From assembly GCA_958510825.1 (NCBI GenBank), contig OY294051.1, positions 31,809,667-31,873,666 on the forward strand: a stretch of 64,000 nucleotides of DNA, written 5' to 3'. The notes below the pieces were generated by a model. It saw nothing but the letters and a program-made list of their open reading frames with translations. It was not told the origin of the DNA and made no database searches. This DNA is from Brachypterus glaber. Taxonomy: Eukaryota > Arthropoda > Insecta > Coleoptera > Kateretidae. Positions 1 through 10,780 of this stretch are shown here, piece by piece; position 1 is the stretch's first letter, and each line of letters begins with the position of its first letter. A program made the translations under genes and the position numbers.

Positions 1-119
1 AGCCTTAAAAAATTTAAATGAAAAGTCAAAGTTTTTTTGATTTTAGGTTGTTTTTGGGACTTTTCCAAACAGTTTTTGACAAAAATTGAAATCGCTCACG
101 AAGCCGTTTTTAAATAAAG

Positions 120-198
120 TCATTCTTCTTCTTCTTCTTCTTCTTTTTCCTCTTCTTCTTCTTCTTCTTCTTCTTCTTTTTCTTCTTCTTCTTCTCCT
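120..198. repeat. (TTC)n microsatellite
   Basis: An imperfect run of TTC/CTT triplets about 80 bp long, broken by a few T-rich interruptions. Any open reading frame across it (poly-Leu) is an artefact of the repeat. Confidence 0.97.
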
Positions 199-774
199 CA
201 AAAAATGTCAGAACTCGACACGAGGTTTTTTAAATGTAAAATGTATGTTTATAATATTTAAGAATGTCCATTTTAAGAGCACCAGTTCATAAAATTCAAA
301 ATTGTCCTTTGATAATGCTTTTCAATAAAAGCGAAAGTACTTAGGAATAATAACTTATTTTATTACACACAAAAAGAAATAATACTCCATACATAACCCT
401 AGATAAATAAGCTTATGACACTAAAATACCGGATACAGCTCTGGTACTGAATCCATTTTGTTAAAAATAGTTTTTTGTCATATCATGAATAATGTAAAAT
501 CTACCGGAATAACTTATAAATATCTATGGGATATATCTTTGTTAGGTAATAGAGAAAATTGAAAAATTTAATCAACCACGTCTTTATATCTATGAAGACA
601 GTAAGTATACTACATACAGAAAAATAATGTGCTATATTTTAGCAACGGTTTACCTATTATTATAAATTATAATTATTATTATAAATTATAATTATAATAT
701 GATATACCGTGCAATGCACGGCATGCATGTCTCAAGTCTACGAAGGTGTACAAGGGCCATAGTAGTATTTTTAA
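199..774. other. AT-rich DNA, no gene seen
   Basis: No coding signal or recognisable element. A short tandem of a TATAAATTATAATTAT-type unit lies near 660-700. Confidence 0.6.
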
Positions 775-930
775 CTGACTTTATGTCGGAATTTAACAAA
801 ATTCTGACTTTAAGTCAGAATTAAAAAATAAAATTCTGACTTTAACTCGGAATTTAACTAAATTATGATTTTTAGTCGGAATTTAGCTATAATCTGACTT
901 TAAGTCGAAATTTAACTAAATTCTGATTTA
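775..930. repeat. Minisatellite, ~30-bp unit (CTGACTTTAAGTCGGAATTT)
   Basis: About five imperfect direct copies of a unit combining TCTGACTTTAAGTCGG with AATTTAACTAAA. The GACTTTAAGTC core is itself palindromic, so each unit could form a small hairpin. It ends next to a MITE terminus (CACTGTAAAAAG) at 935. Confidence 0.85.
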
Positions 931-934
931 ACTA

Positions 935-995
935 CACTGTAAAAAGTGATAGTAAATTTTAAGCAGTTATCCTTGTGAGAAAATACTGAATTATA
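935..995 (+). mobile_element. MITE terminal fragment, CACTGTAAAAAG family
   Basis: It begins with TA followed by CACTGTAAAAAGTG and continues to about 995. The same block occurs in reverse orientation at 52392-52454, where it ends in ACAGTG followed by TA. The ends resemble Tc1/mariner-type MITEs with TA target duplication. I do not see an opposite terminus close by. Confidence 0.6.
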
Positions 996-1392
996 CTATT
1001 CCAAATAGGCCAGCATGTTGTGTTAATATGACAAGATATTACATACAATACTTACATTGTAGTCGCGATATGAATCTAAAAACATGTATTTACTAATAAT
1101 AATAGTAAATTTGTAAATTAGTATTAAAACTACTATGACATTTTCTGAGTGTACATTTTTCATTTTGTCGTCGACAAAGAATTTATTGTCGTGAAACTAT
1201 AGCTATTTAAATATAAAAGAAATACAATACAAAGAACGGGTTAACCTAAAATCGAATATATACACTCTAAAAAAATTGTGTTAAGCTTCCCACACGTGCA
1301 TTGGAAGTAATTAACCCATACATGTTAATTTTTTAATAATGTGGTTCAAAAAAGTTCATTACTATAGTATATGCATGTAGAGTCGTGACATT

Positions 1393-1742
1393 TTAAGAAT
1401 GCGAATGCGGTCCGTATCAAGTAGTTCCCTATACCGGCTGGAGTTTGGATTCGACCAGTGGCATAATAATATTAATTAAATCACTTGTAAATCACAGAAA
1501 AAATAAATGAACTGACAAAACACGGCGCCTATGAGATGTTGACTGTACTCATTTTCAGTTACGACGCGCCGTTCGCTGATATTCTTGTTGAATTTCTTTA
1601 GAGTGAGCGCAATTTCCTATGGACGTATGGTGTATCTTACTTCAACCAACGTTTTAGCGCTCGCTTCGTGATACGCCGTAGTAACAAAAGAGATAGATAA
1701 TATTAAGTTTGTCCATGATAATTCCTACCATTCGCATTCTTA
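1393..1742. mobile_element. Inverted-repeat (MITE-like) element
   Basis: TTTTAAGAATGCGAATG on the left is matched by its reverse complement (CATTCGCATTCTTAAAA) on the right, about 350 bp apart. No coding capacity. The superfamily is not determined. Confidence 0.6.
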
Positions 1743-2462
1743 AAAAGACAGGACTATAAATGTTTTCAAGTTTTTGAGTAAGGCATGGAAATTTTACTAT
1801 TTGTACATATTACATTACATGTTTGTTTAACCTCGTACTATTCTACTTAATTAAAATTTATAACCAAGAATTTTTTGTCTAGGTCAATTTTTGATTTTTT
1901 TTTTGTAAATTCGAAACTATAGCCGTCGCAATTACTATAGGCTATTGTGCACGCATCCTACCATATGAAGCTCAAAGCGTAAAGTTAATGGCGCGCTGGC
2001 CTATAGTGAAAATTATTACTATACCGTATAAGATTTTAGCGCAGGCGCTGTAAATATAATAAAAACGTTCTTAACATATTTAACTTTATTTTCTAAATTA
2101 AAAAAAAGTTCGTATCGGGACGTCATGTATCATCTTTCCCTTCGGTTGTCACAATCCCTCTTCTTCATTTATGAAAAGCCCTTGCACATAATTTTGTTGT
2201 TCTTTGTTTAATAAATTTGAGCGGAGAAAAGTGTTACTAGTTTACCATGAGTTTAATATACTAGTATTATACCTAGTTATACTAAACAATTTCGTGTACT
2301 TAGTGTTAATTAAACTTTACTTATTATTAATTTAACACATAGCGACTTAATTTCTCAATGTGTAAAGCACATAATAATAATTATTATAACTTTAATTTTG
2401 GCTTTATATGTTAATATACTACGATTTTTTGTTACTTATTCGCAAAAGAAGTAAAGTAATTA
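1743..2462. other. Intergenic DNA with a short dispersed motif
   Basis: No gene seen. The stretch around 2017-2060 (ACTATACCGTATAA, then TAGCGCAGGCGCTGTAAATA) recurs at about 55193-55240, so it is a dispersed repeat fragment. A block at 1811-1855 (CATTACATGTTTGTTTAACC) recurs near 6437. Confidence 0.6.
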
Positions 2463-2608
2463 GATTGATGTATACTGGTGCGCCATCTATTGCTAGATGT
2501 AGACAACTACTCATACTTCTCCTAGTCTGTACGATGATTAGAAAATAGATTGATGGAATAATAAATTAATATTTTTATAATTTTGATTAAAATTAAAAAT
2601 TTCTGTCC
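2463..2608 (+). repeat. Partial copy of a dispersed repeat (also 19.0 and 42.4 kb)
   Basis: Shares GTACGATGATTAGAAAATAG followed by ATTGATGGAATA, and the ATTTTTATAATTTTG tail, with 19027-19370 and 42470-42745. The 19-kb copy has matching ends in inverted orientation, so this looks like the right half of the same element. Confidence is high that it is a repeat; the class is unknown. Confidence 0.7.
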
Positions 2609-2974
2609 TCATATAGATTATTTTGTTGCAGCAGTATTTTGGGTAAAATTACAAAAATACTGTTTATTGGTACGCGCCTTCGCCAAAATTGCAAATATAG
2701 TAAAATTTCGACACACGCGTTGTTTCCATAAAAAGATAATCAATATATTTGTACTACATATTTACTAATAACAGTACATTCAGCTAAAACAGTATAGTGG
2801 TATTAATTAGTTAATTGCCTCGTTGAATCCTATTACTAGAACATGATCATTATGCTCTTAGTAGCACTACAGCAGAAGATAAATTTAAAAAATCTTTAAG
2901 GCAGACCAACATTTTTACTCCTGGTTTTCCTATTCCCTAACATCTCTACTTCACAAGATTCCTACTCTATAACG

Positions 2975-3490
2975 ACTCTTTTCCGTAACATATCTTCTTT
3001 CCAATTTCCCTATAACCCTACTCCGCAATAAACCTACTCACCAAGGAACCTACTCCCCAATAACCCTAATTCTAATAACCCTACTCATAATAACCCTACG
3101 CCCGATAACCCTACTCACAATAACCCTACTCCCAATAACCCTACTCACCAATAATCCTACTTAGCACTATATTCATTCGATTTGCCACTTAAGTTAAAAC
3201 AAAAAAAAAAAATATTTGTCATGGTAAATTATTGTCAGATATTAAGTTTGTTAATTAGAACATGTACCCGTACCCTACTCCTCAATAAACCTACTCCCCA
3301 ATGAACCTACTCCCTAATAACCCTAATTCTAATAACCCTACTCCCAATAACCCTAATCAACAATAACCTTACTAAGCACTATATTCATTCCATTTTCCAT
3401 TTGAGTTAAATCAAAAAAAATATTTGTTATGGTAAATTATTGTCAGATATTAAATTTATTAATTAGTACATGTACCCGTACTCTTAACAT
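2975..3490. repeat. AATAACCCTACTC minisatellite inside a ~250-bp tandem duplication
   Basis: Roughly 14-bp units (AATAACCCTACTCCC variants) fill 2991-3165 and again 3268-3375. Each array is followed by the same unique block (AGCACTATATTCATTC, then ATTGTCAGATATTAA), so a whole array-plus-tail unit is duplicated in tandem. Similar CCCTACTC blocks occur at 16220-16345, and the reverse complement (GGAGTAGG) at 17560-17645. Confidence 0.88.
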
Positions 3491-4289
3491 GTATACAGGT
3501 TAAGAGCACTGTGGGCTGAGACGAAAATTTAAATTTTTGCATACGAGTATTTTTGATACCCCTAATTTCGAATATGATAGTGAAAAAGCTGAAAAAAAAA
3601 AATCCGCGCCTTTAGGGTGGTTCATTTTTTAAGTTTTATTCGATTTGGTTCAAATTTGGTATACAGGCTCTTTTTGGGGATATTAACGGTTTTTAGAATG
3701 CTGTCAAAATTAGTCGAAATTAAGGCTATAAAGTAGTCCAAGGTCATCGATTTTAAGGAAAAGGCGTAACTTGTAACACTTAATATGACAAAGCTTATAT
3801 GAAAGTTAAAAATACTGTTTTATTTCTATTTTAGTTAAAATATTAATTTCAAGGTCGCGTCAGCATTTCGTGAACAGAAATTTATTCTCCAGGTATAGGA
3901 AATATGTTATTTTAGCCCTACTGATTTCTTAAATTAAAATAAATTAAAGATAAGTTGGTTTTAAGTATGCAAAAAGGTAATTGAAACCTAAAAATTTAAA
4001 TAGAATTTTAACAACTTAAATTTCAAAAATTGCCCTCATTTGCCACTCAATATCTTATGCATTTTTGTCTTTACTTATAGTAGTAATAAACGATATAAAA
4101 AAAGTTGCCAACTTTTGCCATTTTCAGAAAAAAAAATCCAAAATTTATGTTCGAAATAAAACGCTATAAAAATCATATCATAACGCGTTAACGGTCATCA
4201 AAATCATCACCTTAAAAGGATGTAAGGATATGGGCGCTCTAAAAACATTCTTTATGTGTAAAAATAAATACGTTTTTATGAAATTTGGG
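3491..4289. other. AT-rich DNA, no gene seen
   Basis: No coding signal, RNA gene or clear inverted repeat was recognised here. Confidence 0.5.
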
Positions 4290-4570
4290 GTTTATAGAAC
4301 GATTTTAAAGCCCACTGTAATGTCTACTTGCGAAGCTTGGGTAATGAAAAGGAGCAAGCAAAGTTAGAAATACTGGAAAGGAAAATGCTAGTAAGGATTA
4401 TTGGTGGTGTGAATATAAACAAGACCGATTGGAGAAGAAAAACTAATTAGAAAGTTATAGACCAATACGGTAAAGCTGGAAAAATACAGGCGATTAAGAC
4501 TTGAGGTGGTTAGGGCATGTAGGTAGAATGGAAGAAGAAAGATGGACGATAAAATGGAGAAAAAAATCAA
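4290..4570 (+). pseudogene. Degenerate 3' fragment of a LINE ORF2 (C-terminal domain)
   Basis: Conceptual translation in shifting frames gives pieces typical of the region after the reverse transcriptase of insect non-LTR elements: PTVMSTCEAWVMK, then LEILERKMLVRIIGG, then GHVGRMEEERW. Frameshifts and internal stops show it is dead. It ends just before a MITE starting at 4582. Only the C-terminus remains, as expected of a 5'-truncated copy. The clade cannot be assigned from this length. Confidence 0.75.
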
Positions 4571-4581
4571 TATAAGCCATA

Positions 4582-5367
4582 CACGGTAAAAATAAATTAC
4601 ATTAAATTACATAATGGTAATATGTTGCCATAGACCGGAATGGTAAAAATTACATAGTCCATAATGGTAATATTTTGCGTAGACCGGAAAGGTAAAAATT
4701 ACATAGTCCAGATTGGTTTGGACTTGAAATTAAAAAAAAAAACTATTTACAACTTAGAAAATGTTTGTTCCAAATTACAAGTCTTTGTGTCAAATATTTG
4801 AAATATCGTAGCGTAAAGTTCATTTGGTTTAATAAACCAAACGATTTGCACGAGTATAAACTGCTTACATCTTTCTTTAAAGATCTATTGGTTGATAAAG
4901 ATCGTAATTTATAATGAACGTAAATTTTAGGCCACAAATAAAGCATTTAAATATCGTACATAAATAATATTTACCTTTTTTACACTTTTAACACTTTAAC
5001 CTAGCAGCATGCGTCGCTATCTCTCTAACAATAACAATATTAAACGGTCCGTCTCATGGTTATTGTCCAAAGCGCACGCGCGTCTTAAAATAACATAGCC
5101 CGACATTGTAAAATCATGTAAAAATATGTAAATCAATGTAAATATATTTTTTTACATTATTTTACATTCTTTTACATTATTTTACATTCTTTTACATTCT
5201 TTTACATTCTTTTACAATCTTTTACATTCTTTTACATTATTTTACATTATTTTACATTCTTTTACATAAATTCATAAATTATGCATAGTCCAGAATAGTA
5301 AATTTACTATTCCGTACTATGTAAATTCATGTATTTTTACATTATTTTACATGCAGTTTTTACAGTG
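4582..5367. mobile_element. MITE-like element filled with TTTTACATT repeats
   Basis: The left end is TA then CACGGTAAAAA; the right end is TTTTTACAGTG then TA. Both resemble the CACTGTAAAAA termini of other MITEs in the window, with a TA target duplication. The interior holds duplicated blocks near 4600-4730 (ATAGACCGGAATGGTAAAAA type) and a tandem array at 5143-5268. The element call is inference from the ends. Confidence 0.5.
5143..5268. repeat. 11-bp tandem repeat, TTTTACATTCT/TTTTACATTAT
   Basis: Eleven or so consecutive copies of an 11-bp unit TTTTACATTMT. The reverse complement (ATGTAAA) occurs just upstream at 5100-5140, so the locus can fold back on itself. Confidence 0.93.
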
Positions 5368-6527
5368 TACATATGCTGATCAATATACTACTACATTGAC
5401 TAGGTCCCCATTTTTTACCAAGACGATATTATAAAAAACGAAGCAACTCATAGCCAAGTAACTTGTGGTTTATACACATATTTTTTTGTTTCAATTTGTA
5501 TTTTTATCGATGTCTGTGTTCTTTTAATCATGTTTACTCAATCCCCATGGGAAGCAATAGAAAAATCAATTATTAAGTCTGGTTGAACGACCATCATATT
5601 ATTAATTAATACACAGAAAAAACTGAGGTTACCATAACCCTTGCCCTCCAGGGTGTCACAATTGTGACTTTGCTTCTTTATTTTTTCTTTAAGGCAATAT
5701 TAATTCAAAATACTTTTATAGACTTTCGTTTTATGCAAACCAATATGCAAATCTGTTTATTTTTTATTCTTTTTTTCTTCTTTTTAGGCATAGCAAATAA
5801 AAAAAAAACAATTTAATCGAAAAATTATCATTAGTTTAGTCTCGGGAGGGTAAGGGATAATGAAGCCTATGTGTTTTAATATGGCCTATGAAAGGAGGAT
5901 GTAAATGATTAGAACTAGTGTATTCATTGGATTACAAAGCCCAAAATGCGTTTTTCAAGATGTGGCCAATAAAATATTTTTTTTTGCACTTTTAACCAGG
6001 GTTAGAAATTAAAGAACATTTTAATTTAATATGTTTGTTATTTAAATCTGAACTATTTTATATGTAAGTTTAAATACAAGATAAAAGAATTGGCATTAAA
6101 AAATGAATATCAGACCCTTGTACTCCAACCCAGAAAAATATTGAAGCTTATGGGTTGTTTGGACGTGAACATGAATCTGTATTATATTAATAATAAACAA
6201 ATAAAAAAATAAAAAAAATGAGTAATTTAAATGTAGACACTAATTGATAACAAACGCTGTCTTAACTTATGATTTATTTTATTCGCTTATAGTGGTTCTG
6301 AAAGGAAAATATTTATTTTTTTCTGTATATTTTCCTCTTAAAGTTTGGTTAATGTTAATCGTCGCCTAGTTATTCTAGGAAAATTTGGGAACTATTCAGA
6401 AATCTAGGATAATTTGGCAAAGAATACGTTAGTTACATCACATTACATGTTTGTTTAACCTCTTACTATTCTTCTTAATTAAGCATCCCCTAAGTCCAGG
6501 ACTTGTGTGGGCTAGTAGTAAAAGTCC
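5368..6527. other. AT-rich DNA, no gene seen
   Basis: I see no coding region. The only repeat noted is the CATTACATGTTTGTTTAACC block near 6437, shared with about 1814. Confidence 0.5.
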
Positions 6528-6535
6528 AAACCACC

Positions 6536-6787
6536 CAACGAACTAATAACTCTTCTCTCTAGAATAGGCATTTCATTCGTTAAAACTGACAAAAACGTCG
6601 GCAACATAAACATTCGTCTGTCTTACTCACACATCTTTGTTCTAACAGAGACAACAATACCAGTTACTGGTAACTGTTATTCTTCAGGCCTGAATATACC
6701 TACTTTGTTTACAAACAAACCGAGATGTTGGCGATGCTTTATTTTAACGGTATGCGTATTCTAGAAAAAACAGTTATTAGTTCGTTG
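6536..6787. mobile_element. hAT-like MITE with 8-bp target duplication
   Basis: The terminal inverted repeat CAACGAACTAATAACT is matched by AGTTATTAGTTCGTTG at the right end, with further inner complementarity around TCTAGAATA and TATTCTAGA. Flanks are AAACCACC (6528-6535) and GAACCACC (6788-6795), an 8-bp duplication with one mismatch. Eight-base duplications are characteristic of hAT transposons. No ORF. Confidence 0.75.
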
Positions 6788-6891
6788 GAACCACCGGCTT
6801 ATACTAACTTTCGAACTAGTTTTTATAGGGAGTGTCCGCTTCACTTACACCTTCGCCAAATTTCAGTTATTAATTAACTGAAAAAATCAAA

Positions 6892-6976
6892 TCGGCGCCA
6901 GTGAGAATCGAACTCACGCTAGTTGGCTAGCAGACTTGTCACGTACATACGCGGTAGACCACTACACCATTGAGTT
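6892..6976 (-). repeat. tRNA-derived sequence (SINE head or degenerate tRNA)
   Basis: On the minus strand there is an A-box-like TGGTGTAGTGGTCTA and, about 45 nt further on, a T-arm GTGAG-TTCGATT-CTCAC that forms a perfect 5-bp stem with a B-box core. The 3' acceptor strand (TGGCGCC) does not pair with the 7 nt before the A box, so this is not an intact tRNA. A tRNA-derived SINE head or decayed tRNA gene is the best reading. No tail or body was delimited. Confidence 0.55.
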
Positions 6977-7008
6977 AATCCAACCAATCAAATCACATCA
7001 GGGGAATG

Positions 7009-7010
<2 letters not shown>

Positions 7011-7083
<73 letters not shown>
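7011..7083. repeat. (TA)n microsatellite
   Basis: A pure run of about 36 TA dinucleotides, directly abutting the left end of the element at 7084. Confidence 0.98.
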
Positions 7084-7087
<4 letters not shown>

Positions 7088-7797
7088 GCGGTCCAAAAGT
7101 CACCCCCCCCCCTCTAAACTTTTGAACTAGTTGAGATATCGACTTCAAATTTGAAACTTTTAAATTAGACAACTTAAACTATCTTTTAGCATATATTTAA
7201 TACTTTCAGCTCCTAAATGTGGGCAGGGGGGCATGGGGGCACATTTTTTTAAATGGAAAGGGGGATCGTGTAATACATCATTTTAAAGCTTATAAAATTC
7301 TCCATTTAACTCCATATTTTTAAATTAAAAAAAAAAATTTGGGTTTAAAATAGGGTTGAAAATGGGTATTAATGTCAAAATTCCTCTAAAAAAAAACAAA
7401 TAATTTTTAAAAAATGCAACCTAATTTCATCATAAAAAAATGTTAATTATACTTTTAAACTAATTTTAGTTGACATAAATAAAAATTTATAAAAAAAACT
7501 TAAAAAATCGAATGTTTTAGCACAAAAAATTGAAAAATCAAAACCTTAAAAAACATTTTTAAAAAATTTAAAAATTTTAGTTTAAATAGAGATTTTATAG
7601 CTTTAAAATGTAGTATCACACGACCCCCCTTTCCATTTAAAAAAATGTCTCTCCATGCCCCCCTGCCCACATTTGAAGAGCTGAAAATATCAAATATATG
7701 CTAAAAGATAGTTTAAGTTGTCTTATTTAAGAGTTCTAAATTTGAAGTCAATATCCCAACTCGTTCAAAAGTGACTTGTGACTTTTGGACCGCACTG
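7084..7797. mobile_element. Foldback MITE, CAGAGCGGTCCAAAAGTCAC family, copy 1
   Basis: The left end CAGAGCGGTCCAAAAGTCAC and right end GTGACTTTTGGACCGCACTG are inverted repeats flanked by TA. Complementarity continues inward for about 200 bp: the block with GTGGGCAGGGGGGCATGGGG near 7215 matches CATGCCCCCCTGCCCAC near 7655. The whole element could therefore form a long hairpin. A second copy lies at 55642-56812. It sits at the edge of a TA microsatellite, a natural target for TA-specific insertion. Confidence 0.88.
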
Positions 7798-8090
7798 TAT
7801 ATATATCGCATTCTGTGAATTTAACTGAAAATACATTATCTATTATAGAGATAAATGCTTAAAATGCTTGGTAGGATGAACCTATAGATATTATTCTATA
7901 GAACAAATCTAACGCATAGCAGGCCTACTCATCCTATTAATACTGTAGTAAGGGTGTTAAATCCAAGTTCTTTCCAAGGTAGTTTTTGCATTACTCTCTC
8001 GATTGTAATTCTTCATGACTATTAACATTCTTCTATAGTACCACATTTCAAAATACTATTTACCTCCTATAGTTATATCTGCCATTCTTA

Positions 8091-8350
8091 AGCTTCGGTT
8101 TCCTCCAAAAGTCGCAGTCGCGACCGGGTAGCCGCGACCAGGTCGTCACGACCCTACCCGTTTTCCTCGGTCTGGCGGTCTGGCGTTATGCCTTTCAATC
8201 AGTATGAATATCTCTAAAAAGTCGGTTCTTTTAATGTTTCTGAATTATCAAGCAGATAATTAATATTACATCATGAAGAAAAAAGGTTGATGAGATGTTT
8301 CGGAAGAGAGGTGGATGGATTTCAAGCGACTTTTGGAGGAAACCGAAGCT
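8091..8350. mobile_element. MITE, AGCTTCGGTTTCCTCCAAAA ends, TTA duplication
   Basis: Near-perfect 26-bp inverted ends: AGCTTCGGTTTCCTCC followed by AAAAGTCGC, and its complement at 8326-8350. The flanks are TTA at 8088-8090 and 8351-8353. A 3-bp TTA duplication fits PIF/Harbinger, but that assignment is inference. The interior is GC-richer than its surroundings (GTCGCGACCGGGTAGCCGCG). Confidence 0.83.
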
Positions 8351-8357
8351 TTATATA

Positions 8358-8651
8358 CAAGTTTAACGGGGACCATCTTTAAAAGTTCATAAAATTTAAT
8401 GAGGGGACACTATTAGTAGTATATATTTGATATGCTTAGGGGACACAATGGAGACAGGGGGCAAGGGGGACATTTTTTAAATAGAAAGGGAGGTCGTGTG
8501 TGAATTAGATTTTTAAAGATTTTTTTTTGTAATTTTATTCATTCATCATTCAAAATTAGTTTAAAAATATAACTGATGTATTTTTCGACTGTCAGTAGTG
8601 TGATCTCGTCATTTTTTTGGGAACTTTTGAAGATGGCCGCTGTTAAACTCG
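8358..8651. mobile_element. MITE, CAAGTTTAACGGGGACCATC ends
   Basis: The left CAAGTTTAACGGGGACCATC and right GATGGCCGCTGTTAAACTCG are inverted with a few mismatches, and TA lies on both sides. The interior has GGGGCAAGGGGGACATTTTT-like sequence resembling the 7084 family, so the two may be related. Confidence 0.75.
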
Positions 8652-8675
8652 TATATTATCCAAGTTTTGTAACTG

Positions 8676-9092
8676 CACTGAAAAAAGGATCCTTTGCGGT
8701 AATGGCATATGAAATCAGGCCAAATGCTTCACACTCTTGAATACGTCCAAAAGCGCCTTCTCTTAACATGAAAATATAATTCACTTGCCAAAATCTGATT
8801 CTTTAACTTAAAATTCTTTGGTCTTGTGTGAAATGCAAGTGGTCTTGTCTCAAAAGAAAAATTCTTGGGCCAAAGTATTTAAAATTATTTAATTTTTAAC
8901 AATCTTAAAACAAGATAAATGGTTTTTGCCTCAAATGCTCCAAGTCCAAGAGACTTTTCAAAATATTTCAAAAGCGACACTTTTCTTGGAAAAAGATAAA
9001 TACTTTTGTTTGAAGATACACATCTTTTAAGCTAAAAGAATAATTGCCAAGAGTGTTGACTACTTTGAGCCAAGAACGTCATTTTTTCAGTG
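8676..9092. mobile_element. MITE, CACTGAAAAAAGGATCC family, copy 1
   Basis: It starts CACTGAAAAAAGGATCC and ends TTTTTTCAGTG, about 417 bp. It is nearly identical over its length to 56288-56710, which sits as a clean insertion inside another element. Here the flanking dinucleotides are TG rather than TA. Confidence 0.88.
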
Positions 9093-9860
9093 TGTATATC
9101 GTATATCGCGGTGATATTCTTTGCCTAATATCCCTTGAGAATTTAGAATTTATGGTAATAATACTTTTCAAATATAAACATTGATCTACTTATTTATTGT
9201 TTTCAACCCCAATTTATACAAACCCTTGTATTTATTTATTTGTAATTTGAATTGTAATGGTATAGTTTAATTTAACAAATTAGAAACATTTATTTTTAAT
9301 GGCTTCAACAGTCTAGAAATATTTATTCACCACCATAAAATTTGCCAGACCGTAAAATACAATGGTTCATGAAGAATAAAATTAAATCTTGTATTACAAA
9401 TTATAACGAATCGTTACGTTAAAACGATTATAAGGGATATCATTTGTATCCTGTATTGATTTTTAATTAATACTATTTAATTATGTCTATTATTGGTTTT
9501 TGGGGATAATATGTTTAGCCCTGTTTGTTTATCTCAAAAACTTGACGTGAATCATGTCACGTGATGGGTAGTTTGGGATGGTAAGATGACATCTTGGTGA
9601 CCATTAAAAACGAGCGTAAAAAAAATAAAATCGGACTACCTACCATGATTAAGTTACAAAAAGAAAACAAGCGAAATTTTTTATCACTGCATAAATTACA
9701 TGGGCCTCAGTTGTTATATTTGTTATTTTTTTTTATAAAAATGGCGCCACTCGTCTTTCATTTTGTTTTTATTCATTTTACAGAAGAGATAGTTTTCTTT
9801 CTTGAAACATTTCTTTTTTATGTTTATGATGTAAAAACGGTAATTTACGACATCAGCTTA
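9093..9860. other. AT-rich DNA, no supported gene
   Basis: An open frame at 9594-9947 runs into a MITE terminus and has no recognisable domain, so I do not call it a gene. Confidence 0.5.
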
Positions 9861-9905
9861 GGGAACGTTCAAGTATTACGTAACGCAAATTTTGATCATT
9901 TTGGA
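9861..9905 (+). mobile_element. Terminal fragment of the GGGAACGTTCAAGTATTACG family
   Basis: It reads TTA then GGGAACGTTCAAGTATTACG, continuing to TTTTGGAC. It matches the left arm of the full element at 18187-18341; the other arm is missing. Confidence 0.8.
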
Positions 9906-10223
9906 CTTTTGCGCAGGCGCCAACTTATAAAACATCTTGGAAATTAATAAAAAGATATCGACATGTACAACGAAATAAATTGAATTTAAATTTAACATCA
10001 CATATTAATAATCACGACTCACTTAAAACTTTACAATTAAACGAGCACTTTCACGACTCTACATAAAATAAAAAATAAAATTAATCAAGTCCTGTGCATA
10101 TCAATTATAGCAAGGCTGATTCTGGAGTAAATCCGCCGCCAAAGCGGTCACATCCGTCCCTTACAAAAACCACGCTGCGACTCCCATACTGTTGGTTTCT
10201 GTATAGAGGGCTTACTATTTTGG

Positions 10224-10363
10224 TATACTGCCGTGCTAAGCTAGAAACCCGAAACTCCATTTTTCGCATAGCTGCGTTTTTAAAAAATTACATCAGAGTT
10301 GATATGAAAACCTTGCTATGCAACAAATGGAGTTACGGGTTTCTAGCTTAGCACAGCAGTATA
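10224..10363. mobile_element. 140-bp hairpin MITE
   Basis: Two arms of about 48 bp are almost perfect inverted repeats, separated by only about 45 bp. Left arm key parts are TATACTGCCGTGCTAAGCTA and GAAACCCGAAACTCCATTT; the right arm ends TTAGCACAGCAGTATA. Two mismatches were seen in the outer 30 bases. No coding capacity. Confidence 0.85.
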
Positions 10364-10405
10364 GGTAGCAGGGAGGTCGCTAAAAGCGTTTGTCAGATTT
10401 AACTT

Positions 10406-10486
10406 AATATTGTTAGAATATTGTTAGAATATTGTTAGAATATTGTTAGAATATTGTTAGAATATTGTTAGAATATTGTTAGAATA
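10406..10486. repeat. 11-bp tandem repeat AATATTGTTAG x7
   Basis: Seven consecutive, essentially perfect copies of AATATTGTTAG. Their uniformity suggests recent expansion. Confidence 0.97.
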
Positions 10487-10558
10487 TGTTTATTTGTCAA
10501 AGTTAACGATATACCTTTAATGTGGTTAATTTACCAATATTTAGTTAAGCTGTAAAAA

Positions 10559-10780
10559 GCAAAACTGAATATTCAGTTACAAATGGATAGGAAACCGGAA
10601 GTTATTATCCTATAATTTGTATTTTATTTTTTTGTTAAAAACACGCAACATTTTATGTCCCACTGTATATTAAAATACGTGACTTTTATAGTGTTTTTAA
10701 CAAAAATTAAAGTAGAATTGTATAGGATCATAACTTCCTATCCATTTGTAACTGAATATTTAGTTACAAATGGATAGGAA
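10559..10780. mobile_element. MITE with TACAAATGGATAGG inverted repeats
   Basis: AGCTGTAAAAAGCAAAACTG opens a block containing TTACAAATGGATAGGAA. The reverse complement (CTTCCTATCCATTTGTAACT) recurs near 10735, and a third direct TACAAATGGATAGGAA follows near 10775. Related left ends start at about 20717 and 47662, each preceded by CACTGTAAAAAG-type sequence. Confidence 0.7.

Noticed and set aside
86..292. Open frame of poly-Leu
   Set aside because: It is the translation of the TTC microsatellite.
2975..3375. CCCTA-rich repeats as a telomere
   Set aside because: The unit is about 14 bp and irregular; it is not the TTAGG repeat of insect telomeres.
6936..7130. Open frame with an Ile-Tyr run
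   Set aside because: It is the translation of the TA microsatellite; the same holds for frames at 55519-55760.
9594..9947. 117-codon open frame
   Set aside because: It has no recognisable domain, and its C-terminal part is MITE sequence.
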